From positions 1 to 33,674 of the forward strand of contig JARWZU010000007.1 in assembly GCA_029866215.1 (NCBI GenBank): 33,674 nt of DNA, written 5' to 3'. Positions 17,000-24,997 of the stretch are shown here, piece by piece; position 1 is the stretch's first letter; the number at the start of each line of letters is the position of its first letter. The translations under genes were made by a program, and so were the position numbers. The notes under the pieces are model-generated. The model worked only from the letters and a program-made list of their open reading frames with translations, ran no database searches and was not told the DNA's origin. The DNA is from Akkermansiaceae bacterium. GTDB lineage: Bacteria; Verrucomicrobiota; Verrucomicrobiia; Verrucomicrobiales; Akkermansiaceae.

Positions 17000-19900
17000 C
17001 TACACCAACTCGGGATCGGCTCCCACCATGCCCACCAAACTTGCGCGGTAGGCCGCTGCGCTCACCTGATCCAAGGTCAACTTCGCTTCATGAATCCGAT
17101 CTTGGATCCGCAAGCGCTTGAGCTGACCTTGATAGTTTGGCTTCATGAGGAAGCTCTCGAGATAGGCCACGTGGCGTTTCCACAGCGCTTGATCCACCTT
17201 GACCTTCGCATCGAGCCGCGCCTGGTACCAATCCGACTCCACCAGTGACTCGCGGGTGAACAACCCTCGGAGCTCAGGATCTGTGATCGTTTTGCCCTCG
17301 TAATTTCCATAGGCCATGATGTGCAACAGCATCTTGAGCGGAGGGCATGCCACTTCGATGCTTCCGTCGAGGAAGTAGTTGAGCGCCACACTGCGCTGAG
17401 TCCCGATGATGTTGTCCAGCCCGTCGACGAAGTCGTCCATCGATTGCAGCTCTGGCCGAAGCATGTCCTCACTGAAGAGCGTGTCCGCCGCTGAGAAAAT
17501 CCGCCCAAAGAAGGTGGCCACGAAGCTCTCCGTGATCCGATACCCAAGACGGCTCGCTTCGATCAACTTTCCTTCATGCTCGAAATCCTCGATTTTCTCA
17601 AGGTAGCCTTTCTCGATGAGGTAAGCAGGTTCACGCTCTGGGATGAACATGCGCGACCAAACTTCCGGGACGAGCAAGCTGATGTCATGATCCACTCGGT
17701 ACTTCCGGCCAATGTGGCCAGCAGCCGTCGTGAATCCGTGGTAATTTGTCAGCAAAAAGGAAACCAGCGCCGCGTTGAGATCATGGATCGGGAGGATTGC
17801 ATTGAACGGGCCTTTGGTGAGAGCACCCTCGCTGCCAGCCCCAGTGGTCGATGGACTTTTCCCGGTGAGAGACGCGATGAAATCCATGAAGAGCTCAGGC
17901 AGCTCTTGGTAGTGGATCGGGTTGTACACCGCGAGCGCGCGGATCCCTGCCGCTTCGTCCGGCGGGTTGTTGCGCCGTCCCGCAAGAACCGAGTTCACGG
18001 GCATCGGCACTGGCGCTTCGAGCTCAAGGCGGCGAAAGAACCGCGCTCCCAGTGCTGCCAAATACGGCGAGCGAGGATCCTCAAGGTCCGGCCGATTTTG
18101 CAAGTAGCGTGGATTTTTCGTCGGCTTGCCATCGACGATCCGCGGCTGGTGCGAACTCACGACATAATCCGAGCCGCCAGACTCCACAAAGGTCGAAAGC
18201 ATCTTGCGAAGCGGCGAGGTAAATTGCTCGAAGCGAATGGCGTCCTTCACCATCGTCCCAGCATCATCGCGGCAAATCGGTTCGTAATTTGAGAAAAACA
18301 ACCCGCCTTGGCTGAAGTCATGCTCCGTGTGCTTGTCATAGCCACGGACGATCGCATCGTCAGGGCGCTGGAATAAGCGATACTCGCAGTTCTTGATGAA
18401 TTTGAGCGATGGATTGCTGACATCGGGATGGAGTCCCGAAAGTGCACCGTGAGGCACAACCATCGATGCGCTGATATCATCTTCCGTTTGAATTTTTTTG
18501 GCCGGAGCGAAATCCTTGCGGATGCTAAAAGTCCGCCACGTCCCGTCTTCCGTGAATCCAACGCGCAGGTATTGAGTGATCAAGCGCTGGCGCCGATAGA
18601 TCAATTGCCGACCTGGCTGGCCATTGATGAGATCTACGGTGAAGCGCTTGCGCCAGTCCTCGCCCCACGATTCCTTGTGAAACCGCTTGATGATGAACAC
18701 CAGGTCACGGACCGATCTACCAATCGTTCCCAGCCATTGGTTGTACTCATCGGTATAGACAGGATTTGGCGTAAGCAAGCGAACCACCGAACCGAGCGAG
18801 CGCTCATGACTGAGCAAGGGCCGCCCCGATTTCGCAGATTCACCCGAGCCGCGGTAACGACCCGAGAAATCATGGTGAATGATATCCCAAGCGGCATCCA
18901 AATCACGCTTGAGGTCGTGGACCAAAACCGCCCCCGTGATCATCGCGTCGGAGAGAGACTTCGAAATCTCAGATTTCCCGCCCCCAGAAACCGTACACGG
19001 CTTGTGGCAGAACGTCCCCTCGGCAGCCGTGCCGATCAAACGCCAGCGCTGTCCAGCACTCGGCTTCATCATCTCCACCTTGTACCCAGATGGCAGCACG
19101 TAAGTAATCCCAGGCTGCAACGAAACCTTCTGCTCACCTTCAGTATTCGTCCATGTCAAAAACTGGTGATGAAGGTCGATGTGAACATCCTCTGGAACGT
19201 AGTGGATGTTAGAAAAAAGTTTGTCGATGCCGTATCCTTCAGGTTGGAGCGTGAAAATATCACCATAGCGGCTGATGACTTCCGAAAACTTGTGATCAAC
19301 CGGCCGCGAGTAGCCACTGAGTGAAAAGTCTTCACCCAGGTCAAAGCTCGGGAAGGCGATCGCGCCGCCCGCGTGCTCCTCTTCGGCATTGCCAAAAAGA
19401 TTCGCCGCGTAGCTGAGCTGAGTCTTCACCTCTTTTTTACAGTAACCGTAGTAGTTGTCGGCGATGATCGTGACGATGATCCCACGCTTGTCACGGCAGG
19501 TAATTTTGAAGGCACTGCCGTCGTTGTAGAGTTCATCGGGCGAAGCCCAGCACATGCCGTCGCGCTTCTGGAGTTCCGTGGCATCCGCAACGTTCGGCAG
19601 CCCAAGGTCTTTCTTTTTCAGTGTGACCAAGTGAGGCGCAAGGATCACGCAGCCGGTGTGGCCTGACCAATGCTGGGAATCAAGCCGAGCGTCGTTGTCT
19701 GGCAAATAGGGGTCGCCGGCATTGCCGAAAATGCTTTCGACGAAGTCCAGATTGCTCACCAAGTTTCCTGGAGCGAAAAACCGAGTTTCCATCGACTTCT
19801 CGGGTGAAACGCCCGGCACTTCTGGAGCCAAAACCGGCCGGAGAAGCAGCGAGACAAAAACCTTCGCCGGCTCATCGCTCGTTCCCGTGAATGGCAGCGT

Positions 19901-20479
19901 CATGATGTCCGGCGGCGGGACCAGCGCCTGCTTCAACAAGCGGGCAAAGGTGACCTTCGGCACTGATTTTTTGTCGGCGGCGACTGGCAGTCCACCTTCG
20001 GCCACGTGAAAGACCCCCTCGGTTGTCCGGCGGTCACTTGCTGGGTTGTGACACACCCCTTGGTGGACCCGGTACGAACTCAGGATGGAGGACTTGAACT
20101 CATCCTTGTCAGGCGGCAGCGAAAGCATCCGAGCAATCCCGTGGCGCTCCATGATCAATGGGCTGGTAGGCAGCAATGGTCCAGAATCCGGGAAAACCTC
20201 CGCCATGATTTCACTGCCCAAATAATCGCGCAGGAACGCATCGATCGAAGCATCTGCGGGGCATAGATAATCCGATAGAAGCCGCGACTTCTCCTGGAAA
20301 TTTGCAATCAATGAGCGCCCCAGATCGAGGAACGGATAATCCGTTTCATCGCCAACGATCGCGTACCCACGGGCCGCAAGCTTCAAGTTGACGAATTCGC
20401 GGAGGCGATTTTCCTCTGCAGGTGACGCGAGAGCAGGACCATTTGCGGTGAAGCCGATTTTGTCTTTGAGATTAGGCAT
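17000..20479 (-). CDS. PPi-type phosphoenolpyruvate carboxykinase
   Basis: Protein of 1159 aa, roughly twice the length of ATP- or GTP-type PEPCK and matching the PPi-dependent type characterised from Entamoeba and Propionibacterium. That enzyme interconverts oxaloacetate + PPi with PEP + Pi + CO2. Family blocks I recognise are LDFVESIFGNAGDPYLP (244-260), SGHTGCVILAPHL (272-284), DNYYGYCKKEVKTQLSYAAN (341-360), EEEHAGGA (366-373), a P-loop-like SGGGKSEISKS (498-508), NPRYLQNRP (789-797), GRRNNPP (834-840) and GKSPSTTGAGSEGALTKG (873-890). No signal peptide, so cytosolic. It starts MPNLKDKIGF; no good ribosome site is seen. It follows the kinase/pyrophosphorylase fusion by 154 bp and probably has its own promoter. 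Codon use largely avoids TTA and CTA, unlike the fusion gene. Identification is by remembered motif similarity; direction in vivo is unknown. Confidence 0.82.
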   Translation of the reverse strand: MPNLKDKIGFTANGPALASPAEENRLREFVNLKLAARGYAIVGDETDYPFLDLGRSLIANFQEKSRLLSDYLCPADASIDAFLRDYLGSEIMAEVFPDSGPLLPTSPLIMERHGIARMLSLPPDKDEFKSSILSSYRVHQGVCHNPASDRRTTEGVFHVAEGGLPVAADKKSVPKVTFARLLKQALVPPPDIMTLPFTGTSDEPAKVFVSLLLRPVLAPEVPGVSPEKSMETRFFAPGNLVSNLDFVESIFGNAGDPYLPDNDARLDSQHWSGHTGCVILAPHLVTLKKKDLGLPNVADATELQKRDGMCWASPDELYNDGSAFKITCRDKRGIIVTIIADNYYGYCKKEVKTQLSYAANLFGNAEEEHAGGAIAFPSFDLGEDFSLSGYSRPVDHKFSEVISRYGDIFTLQPEGYGIDKLFSNIHYVPEDVHIDLHHQFLTWTNTEGEQKVSLQPGITYVLPSGYKVEMMKPSAGQRWRLIGTAAEGTFCHKPCTVSGGGKSEISKSLSDAMITGAVLVHDLKRDLDAAWDIIHHDFSGRYRGSGESAKSGRPLLSHERSLGSVVRLLTPNPVYTDEYNQWLGTIGRSVRDLVFIIKRFHKESWGEDWRKRFTVDLINGQPGRQLIYRRQRLITQYLRVGFTEDGTWRTFSIRKDFAPAKKIQTEDDISASMVVPHGALSGLHPDVSNPSLKFIKNCEYRLFQRPDDAIVRGYDKHTEHDFSQGGLFFSNYEPICRDDAGTMVKDAIRFEQFTSPLRKMLSTFVESGGSDYVVSSHQPRIVDGKPTKNPRYLQNRPDLEDPRSPYLAALGARFFRRLELEAPVPMPVNSVLAGRRNNPPDEAAGIRALAVYNPIHYQELPELFMDFIASLTGKSPSTTGAGSEGALTKGPFNAILPIHDLNAALVSFLLTNYHGFTTAAGHIGRKYRVDHDISLLVPEVWSRMFIPEREPAYLIEKGYLEKIEDFEHEGKLIEASRLGYRITESFVATFFGRIFSAADTLFSEDMLRPELQSMDDFVDGLDNIIGTQRSVALNYFLDGSIEVACPPLKMLLHIMAYGNYEGKTITDPELRGLFTRESLVESDWYQARLDAKVKVDQALWKRHVAYLESFLMKPNYQGQLKRLRIQDRIHEAKLTLDQVSAAAYRASLVGMVGADPELV

Positions 20480-20547
20480 GGCGGAATTGGGGGCGAATAA
20501 TGAATTTCAGCGCCCAATAAGCAAGCACTGGGCCACAACCGCCCGAA

Positions 20548-20577
20548 ATCTTAGTGGAGACTCACGAAAACAACCAA
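20548..20577 (-). promoter_or_regulatory. Possible sigma70-type promoter for the PEP carboxykinase gene
   Basis: On the minus strand, TTGGTT (20572-20577) and TAAGAT (20548-20553) are separated by 18 bp, within the 154-bp gap before the PEP carboxykinase start. The match to TTGACA/TATAAT is partial, and the consensus in this phylum is not certain, so this is a weak candidate. Confidence 0.25.
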
Positions 20578-20633
20578 TTTTGAACCGCTTGAGAATCTCG
20601 GAGTGCTCACCATTCCCGAATCCACCACGCCCC

Positions 20634-23600
20634 CTACCATTCGCAGAGGGACTCCAAATACGTCGCCGATCCATCGCGGAGCCAGCCGTCAAGCTGCGCT
20701 GGATCCTTGAGCTGCTGACCGCGCTGGCGAGGAACTGCGATGTATTTCGTCTGGATCGACGAGAGCTTACTCATGTCCACCCACAATTTTTCAAACTGGC
20801 AGACTGGAAAAACATCCTCCTGCCCGTGACCCCAACGCTTCTTGACCTCTTTGAGGGTGATGTAAGTGGGCATCCGAGCGGCAAGGGCACGAATGGCCGT
20901 GTTCACTTTTTCCGCATCCCCAAGATCGGAGCGGTTAAGCTGAAAGGCCTCAAGCAAGGCATCGATCTGAATCCAGCAGGTGTTGCTGTTGTAGTACGAA
21001 AGATTGAACTCGTCTTCCTCGCGCGGCATCGCGAGACCTTCCACCAATTGCGGTTGACCATTCACCCGAGCCAAACCACCACCTCGATCCTCCAGTCGGC
21101 GCGTAATCACCTCAAAACTGAGGCCCGCCCGACTTTCAAGGTGATGTCCTAACAACGCCGCGTCCACATTCATACCGACCGTGTCGATGTTATGGAGCAC
21201 CAGCGTTTGAAGCTGCGGCCTTTCATCTAACAGACTTTTCAAAACTCCATTTCTGAAAAGATTTGGGATCTCATACCAGTGCCCGACCGGATGAAGGCAC
21301 TGGAGCGGCAGGTTATCGGTGTAGTCGGATGCCTCACCGGTGGATTCCGCCCACTGAATCAGCGCGCCACGGAGCGATTCACGGACTTTTTGCTGCTGCA
21401 CATCCAGTACCTGCTGAGGCATTTCCTCCCACGCAAAGCGAAGATCCCGCACGGTCGGCACCATGCGCAGTCCGATCGCTCTTCCTTGAGAGAGATAAAG
21501 CGGCCCCTCGTAATGATAGTTGTCGTAGTGACTCAAAAACCGTTCGGTCGGATCATGAGAAAAATGGCTGGTAGTGAAAATGTGTGGCAGCGAAACACCT
21601 GACTCCCTGCTGGTCTTTCGGCTCTTCGCGAGGTGGGTTTCGATAAACGAGCGGTGACGCCCACCCAATTTGCAAAATGGATGCAAGGCCTTAACGACCC
21701 CCGCGCCTTGAGTCCAGCGCGACCCTGCACCCGCAGCGAGAGTCACCACCGCGACCTCACCGTTGCGCAAGGCTGAAACACCAAGCTCCCGAGTCGCCGC
21801 AGAAATATCGGCATATTGTGTTAGATCGGAAGCCTCGACGTCTTCAATCAACGAGCTCACTGGCAAACGATTCTGCGCGAGCCCGATCCGGCCTGCACGG
21901 AGATCCCCGCGGATCTGCTCATGGGCCGTGCGATCGAAGCCAATTTGCTGCAGCAGCTCTGTTAGAGATTGCCCATCCTGCCCGCCCGCGTGGCTGCGCG
22001 GGAAAATAGAATCAAAAAGAGTATGAACCATGCCGTGAAGTTCGGGATGGTCTCGACAAGCCGAGGCAAAGTGGTCCAACTCGACAAGGCGCAATGGCGA
22101 AAGCTCGTGACGGCCTTTCCGCAAAAGCTGCGGAATGATGAAACTGTAATAGCCGGACGGCATCAACGCGTCCTTGCCTACTAACAAATCCGCCCATGTG
22201 CCACGTTCGTTGATCGCAAAATCGTAGACCACTGGCTCCATGGCAAATGGCAGCGCACTGGCCAGCACCTCCTTGGTTTCGGTCATGATCGCTTGAAGCC
22301 GGACTTGGCCTTCGGCCTTCCGCGCTGGATCAAAAATAAAGCCCATCCCGCCGCCAGCCATCCCGCCTAACATCCAGAACCCCCAGAAATCCGCGCCAAA
22401 CTCCGCACTGATTTTTTCAATCAACGTCTCGGTGTAGAGATTGCTCGCCCATGGAATGATCGTCTGGATCGGCTCACGAAAATTCTCCGTGGTGGCCGCA
22501 CCGATCGTCGGAATGTCGCCCGTCTTGAGCGCTTGGAGAATTTTTTCAAGAACCCCGTGGGTTTGCTTGCGCGCGATCCACTCAGGCCCGCTGCGTAGCA
22601 AGTATTTCTCCGTCACCATCTCAAGAATCGGCCCGACATTCTGGGCCATGCCACCATGGACAAGCACCAGCGATTCCTGCAACTTCCGGCGCGCATCGGT
22701 CGGCACGTCGTCCAAATCTAACACCTTGTGCGTTGGCATCAACCGTCCACGAGAAATTCCATACTCGGGATCGCCTTCTTGAGCCTGCGTGCCTTGGATC
22801 AATTTCATCCCAGGCCAGACGCCACCCGAGTCCTGCCACCCACCGCCAGAGCCGCCGAGCCATTCGCCTAACAGCGCTCGAGCGAGGACAATCCGACGCT
22901 CATCTTCCTGCAAGGGCCCGGTCAGCGAACTCGCCTGACCCGTGGCACGCATGCAGACCCCGATGAGGGCCGCGAGGAGATTCGTCGACACCGCGAGACG
23001 CGACCCTTTTGGGATGTTGTTGACGTTAGAAACCAGTTCGATTCCTTTGCCTTGGCCAGCCACCCGTCCTAACAGATCGGCAAGGCTCTGGCCGGATCCC
23101 TCAATCCCAGGCGGGACAAGTCCACTGGCAATCACCGCAGCTTTGAGCAGGCCAAGGTAATCTTTGGCGAAATCAAAGACTTCGTTGAGGCTGGAAATTT
23201 CGGCACTGCATCCGAGGTCCACACTGGTGAGGCGCAACACGGGCTCCTCGATGATCCTGAGGCTCGCTTCGACGGGTGGGCTAGGAACCTTTCCATGCCC
23301 GTGAATGGCGAGATCGATCGAGATGTTTAAGACCCTCGCGCCCTCAGGATAATCCATCCCGAGGAAAAAAATGTCACTCCATCCGCAATGGGTGAGATCC
23401 ATGCGAACGGGCGTGCGTTCACGGAGAATCGGATAGCCCCCGGTGACAGGGTCACACCGGGTCAGCTCTGGCCGGATGCGAAGCGGCTGATCCGCCGGGT
23501 GTCCCATGCGAAACATCCACTGATTCCCTCTCACACTGCGAACACTGCGACGCACTTGATCTGCTAGAGTCTGAAACGCAAGACGCTGATAGACCGAGGC

Positions 23601-23957
23601 AAGCGCACTGGAAATCCCATCGCTGGCTCCCTCGCTCCGCTGCGTTTGAAGGAACACATCGATCGCCTCCTCAAAGCGCCGACCAAGAAGATTCTCATAC
23701 CCTTTGAAAGGAATTGCACCCGGCTTTCCATTCGATTTCACCTGCTCAAGACGCGATGGAAGATGGAAACGGTAAATCGAGTAGAGAAACAACAATGCCC
23801 TCACCCGGTGGTAAAGGTTCTCGCCCGTACGGCGGAATGCATCAAGCGCATCGGCCTCGGCAAGAAGCTCATCGCCAGTCAATTTTTCGCAAGCGCGATC
23901 CAGCGACTGGTCGCGCACGTCGTCGCTCGCAGAGGTAATGAGATTCAGCAGGGTCAT
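20634..23957 (-). CDS. Fusion of fucokinase-like GHMP sugar kinase and UDPGP-type sugar-1-phosphate nucleotidyltransferase
   Basis: Bifunctional enzyme candidate of 1107 aa. After an uncharacterised N-terminal region (1-175), a GHMP kinase domain shows the sugar-binding [20 protein letters not shown] (181-200), an ATP-loop-like [17 protein letters not shown] (315-331), the fucokinase-type [17 protein letters not shown] (371-387) and motif 3 [11 protein letters not shown] (530-540). A linker (560-720) leads to a UDPGP-family pyrophosphorylase domain with [12 protein letters not shown] (737-748), VVKALHPF (754-761), [16 protein letters not shown] (922-937) and [15 protein letters not shown] (983-997). 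Predicted sequence: sugar + ATP to sugar-1-P, then + NTP to NDP-sugar + PPi. Bacteroides Fkp and plant FKGP do this for L-fucose but with the pyrophosphorylase first; here the order is reversed. The sugar and nucleotide cannot be assigned. The ATP loop deviates from the usual GLGSS pattern. Starts 12 bp after the GalU-like gene stop. Confidence 0.8.
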   Translation of the reverse strand: MTLLNLITSASDDVRDQSLDRACEKLTGDELLAEADALDAFRRTGENLYHRVRALLFLYSIYRFHLPSRLEQVKSNGKPGAIPFKGYENLLGRRFEEAIDVFLQTQRSEGASDGISSALASVYQRLAFQTLADQVRRSVRSVRGNQWMFRMGHPADQPLRIRPELTRCDPVTGGYPILRERTPVRMDLTHCGWSDIFFLGMDYPEGARVLNISIDLAIHGHGKVPSPPVEASLRIIEEPVLRLTSVDLGCSAEISSLNEVFDFAKDYLGLLKAAVIASGLVPPGIEGSGQSLADLLGRVAGQGKGIELVSNVNNIPKGSRLAVSTNLLAALIGVCMRATGQASSLTGPLQEDERRIVLARALLGEWLGGSGGGWQDSGGVWPGMKLIQGTQAQEGDPEYGISRGRLMPTHKVLDLDDVPTDARRKLQESLVLVHGGMAQNVGPILEMVTEKYLLRSGPEWIARKQTHGVLEKILQALKTGDIPTIGAATTENFREPIQTIIPWASNLYTETLIEKISAEFGADFWGFWMLGGMAGGGMGFIFDPARKAEGQVRLQAIMTETKEVLASALPFAMEPVVYDFAINERGTWADLLVGKDALMPSGYYSFIIPQLLRKGRHELSPLRLVELDHFASACRDHPELHGMVHTLFDSIFPRSHAGGQDGQSLTELLQQIGFDRTAHEQIRGDLRAGRIGLAQNRLPVSSLIEDVEASDLTQYADISAATRELGVSALRNGEVAVVTLAAGAGSRWTQGAGVVKALHPFCKLGGRHRSFIETHLAKSRKTSRESGVSLPHIFTTSHFSHDPTERFLSHYDNYHYEGPLYLSQGRAIGLRMVPTVRDLRFAWEEMPQQVLDVQQQKVRESLRGALIQWAESTGEASDYTDNLPLQCLHPVGHWYEIPNLFRNGVLKSLLDERPQLQTLVLHNIDTVGMNVDAALLGHHLESRAGLSFEVITRRLEDRGGGLARVNGQPQLVEGLAMPREEDEFNLSYYNSNTCWIQIDALLEAFQLNRSDLGDAEKVNTAIRALAARMPTYITLKEVKKRWGHGQEDVFPVCQFEKLWVDMSKLSSIQTKYIAVPRQRGQQLKDPAQLDGWLRDGSATYLESLCEW

Positions 23958-23969
23958 GATCCAAATCTG

Positions 23970-24803
23970 TTAGCCATGGGATCGCGCGAGGAGCTCGACG
24001 ATGTTAGAAAGCACCTCGTCGCGATCTTCTCCCGCGAGGCCCAGGGCGAGTTGAGCGGAGAACAGCCCGTAATGCAGGCCAATGTCATGACGGCGGCCCT
24101 TGAGCTCGTGAGCCAAATAGCGCTCACTGCGGGCGATTTCGGCGAGGGCGCTTGATAGATCTGCACGTCCGGCAATCAACTGGCGGCCCAAGATTCTCAT
24201 CACCGCAGCGGTGAGGACGTGGAGTCCAAAAAAGCAAAGGTAATTTCCCGCACGCAGACCCGGAACGATGAGTTTCTGTTCGGCCTCGGTGGGGGTTGGC
24301 TTCTCGACAACCTTCTCAACTTGATAGAGCCGATCGCTCCCCGAGACCCGATGCCCGCCGACCGCACCATAGAGCGGCAGCTTGCTTTCGTGGGTGGCCT
24401 GCACCGCAGAAACGGCGCAGTCTTCGGCCGCTGCCGACTCGAGAAGCTGGGCGACGCAAGATGCCTCCACTTGGCTCAGGTAAAGGTGGTCGCCCACCAT
24501 CAGGAGAAAGGGATCGTCTCCCGTAAAAGTGGCCGCACAATGAACCGCATGACCATAACCCAGCGCCTCCCGCTGAGCAATAAAGCACATGTGGCTTGCA
24601 AATGACCCAGCGGCGGCGGCGTACACTTCCTCATCACCCGGGCAGACAATCACCGCAATTTCCTCGATTCCCGCCGCAATGATTTCGCCCACAAGAATCG
24701 CCAAGACGGATTTTGAAGTCCCATCGCGATCGACCAAGGTTTGGAGAGGCAAGGTGCGCTGGGACTTCCCAGCAGCGGTGATGACGGCTTTTCTAACTTT
24801 CAC
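23970..24803 (-). CDS. GalU-like sugar-1-phosphate nucleotidylyltransferase
   Basis: NTP_transferase-family enzyme of 277 aa, the length of short GalU/RmlA proteins. It opens [17 protein letters not shown], the nucleotide-binding loop, where GalU has AAGLGTRMLPATK: Arg is kept while LGT is replaced by KSQ. It continues with [14 protein letters not shown], the substrate loop [13 protein letters not shown] (GalU: EPLGLGHAV), the metal-binding [11 protein letters not shown], the VEKPTPTEA motif, and a C-terminal [21 protein letters not shown] resembling the GalU closing segment. The likely reaction is sugar-1-P + UTP to UDP-sugar + PPi, with glucose-1-P the best guess. First gene of the run toward the kinase fusion and PEP carboxykinase. 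The 194 bp upstream hold no clear promoter or terminator. Confidence 0.82.
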   Translation of the reverse strand: MKVRKAVITAAGKSQRTLPLQTLVDRDGTSKSVLAILVGEIIAAGIEEIAVIVCPGDEEVYAAAAGSFASHMCFIAQREALGYGHAVHCAATFTGDDPFLLMVGDHLYLSQVEASCVAQLLESAAAEDCAVSAVQATHESKLPLYGAVGGHRVSGSDRLYQVEKVVEKPTPTEAEQKLIVPGLRAGNYLCFFGLHVLTAAVMRILGRQLIAGRADLSSALAEIARSERYLAHELKGRRHDIGLHYGLFSAQLALGLAGEDRDEVLSNIVELLARSHG

Positions 24804-24997
24804 TGAGTTGACTCTGCCAAACTGATAGGTGATGGCAACCCTTGAGATTGGCCCATGGGGCTTTTTCCTTGTAGACCAAACTTTGCCAAGATGAAGGTGA
24901 AGCTAACTACGAAAACATTAGGAATGATTCCCTCGACTTAGGGCAAGCGTGGCGCCAGCCAACGGGCAGCTAACACCCCCCATGCCGCAACCCTCGA

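Noticed and set aside
17576-19324. Long plus-strand frames (238 and 298 aa) opposite the PEP carboxykinase gene.
   Set aside because: They lie wholly inside a strongly conserved minus-strand gene, have no recognisable domain and consist of Arg/Ala-rich composition typical of antisense frames in GC-rich DNA.
17000-24803. Possibility that this large-protein region is a phage or defence island.
   Set aside because: No nuclease, integrase, toxin or repeat is present, and all three large proteins carry central-metabolism or sugar-nucleotide motifs.
24862-24882. Short GCCC-ATG-GGGC hairpin followed by five T on the plus strand, resembling a terminator.
   Set aside because: Only four or five stem pairs and no plus-strand gene upstream to terminate.
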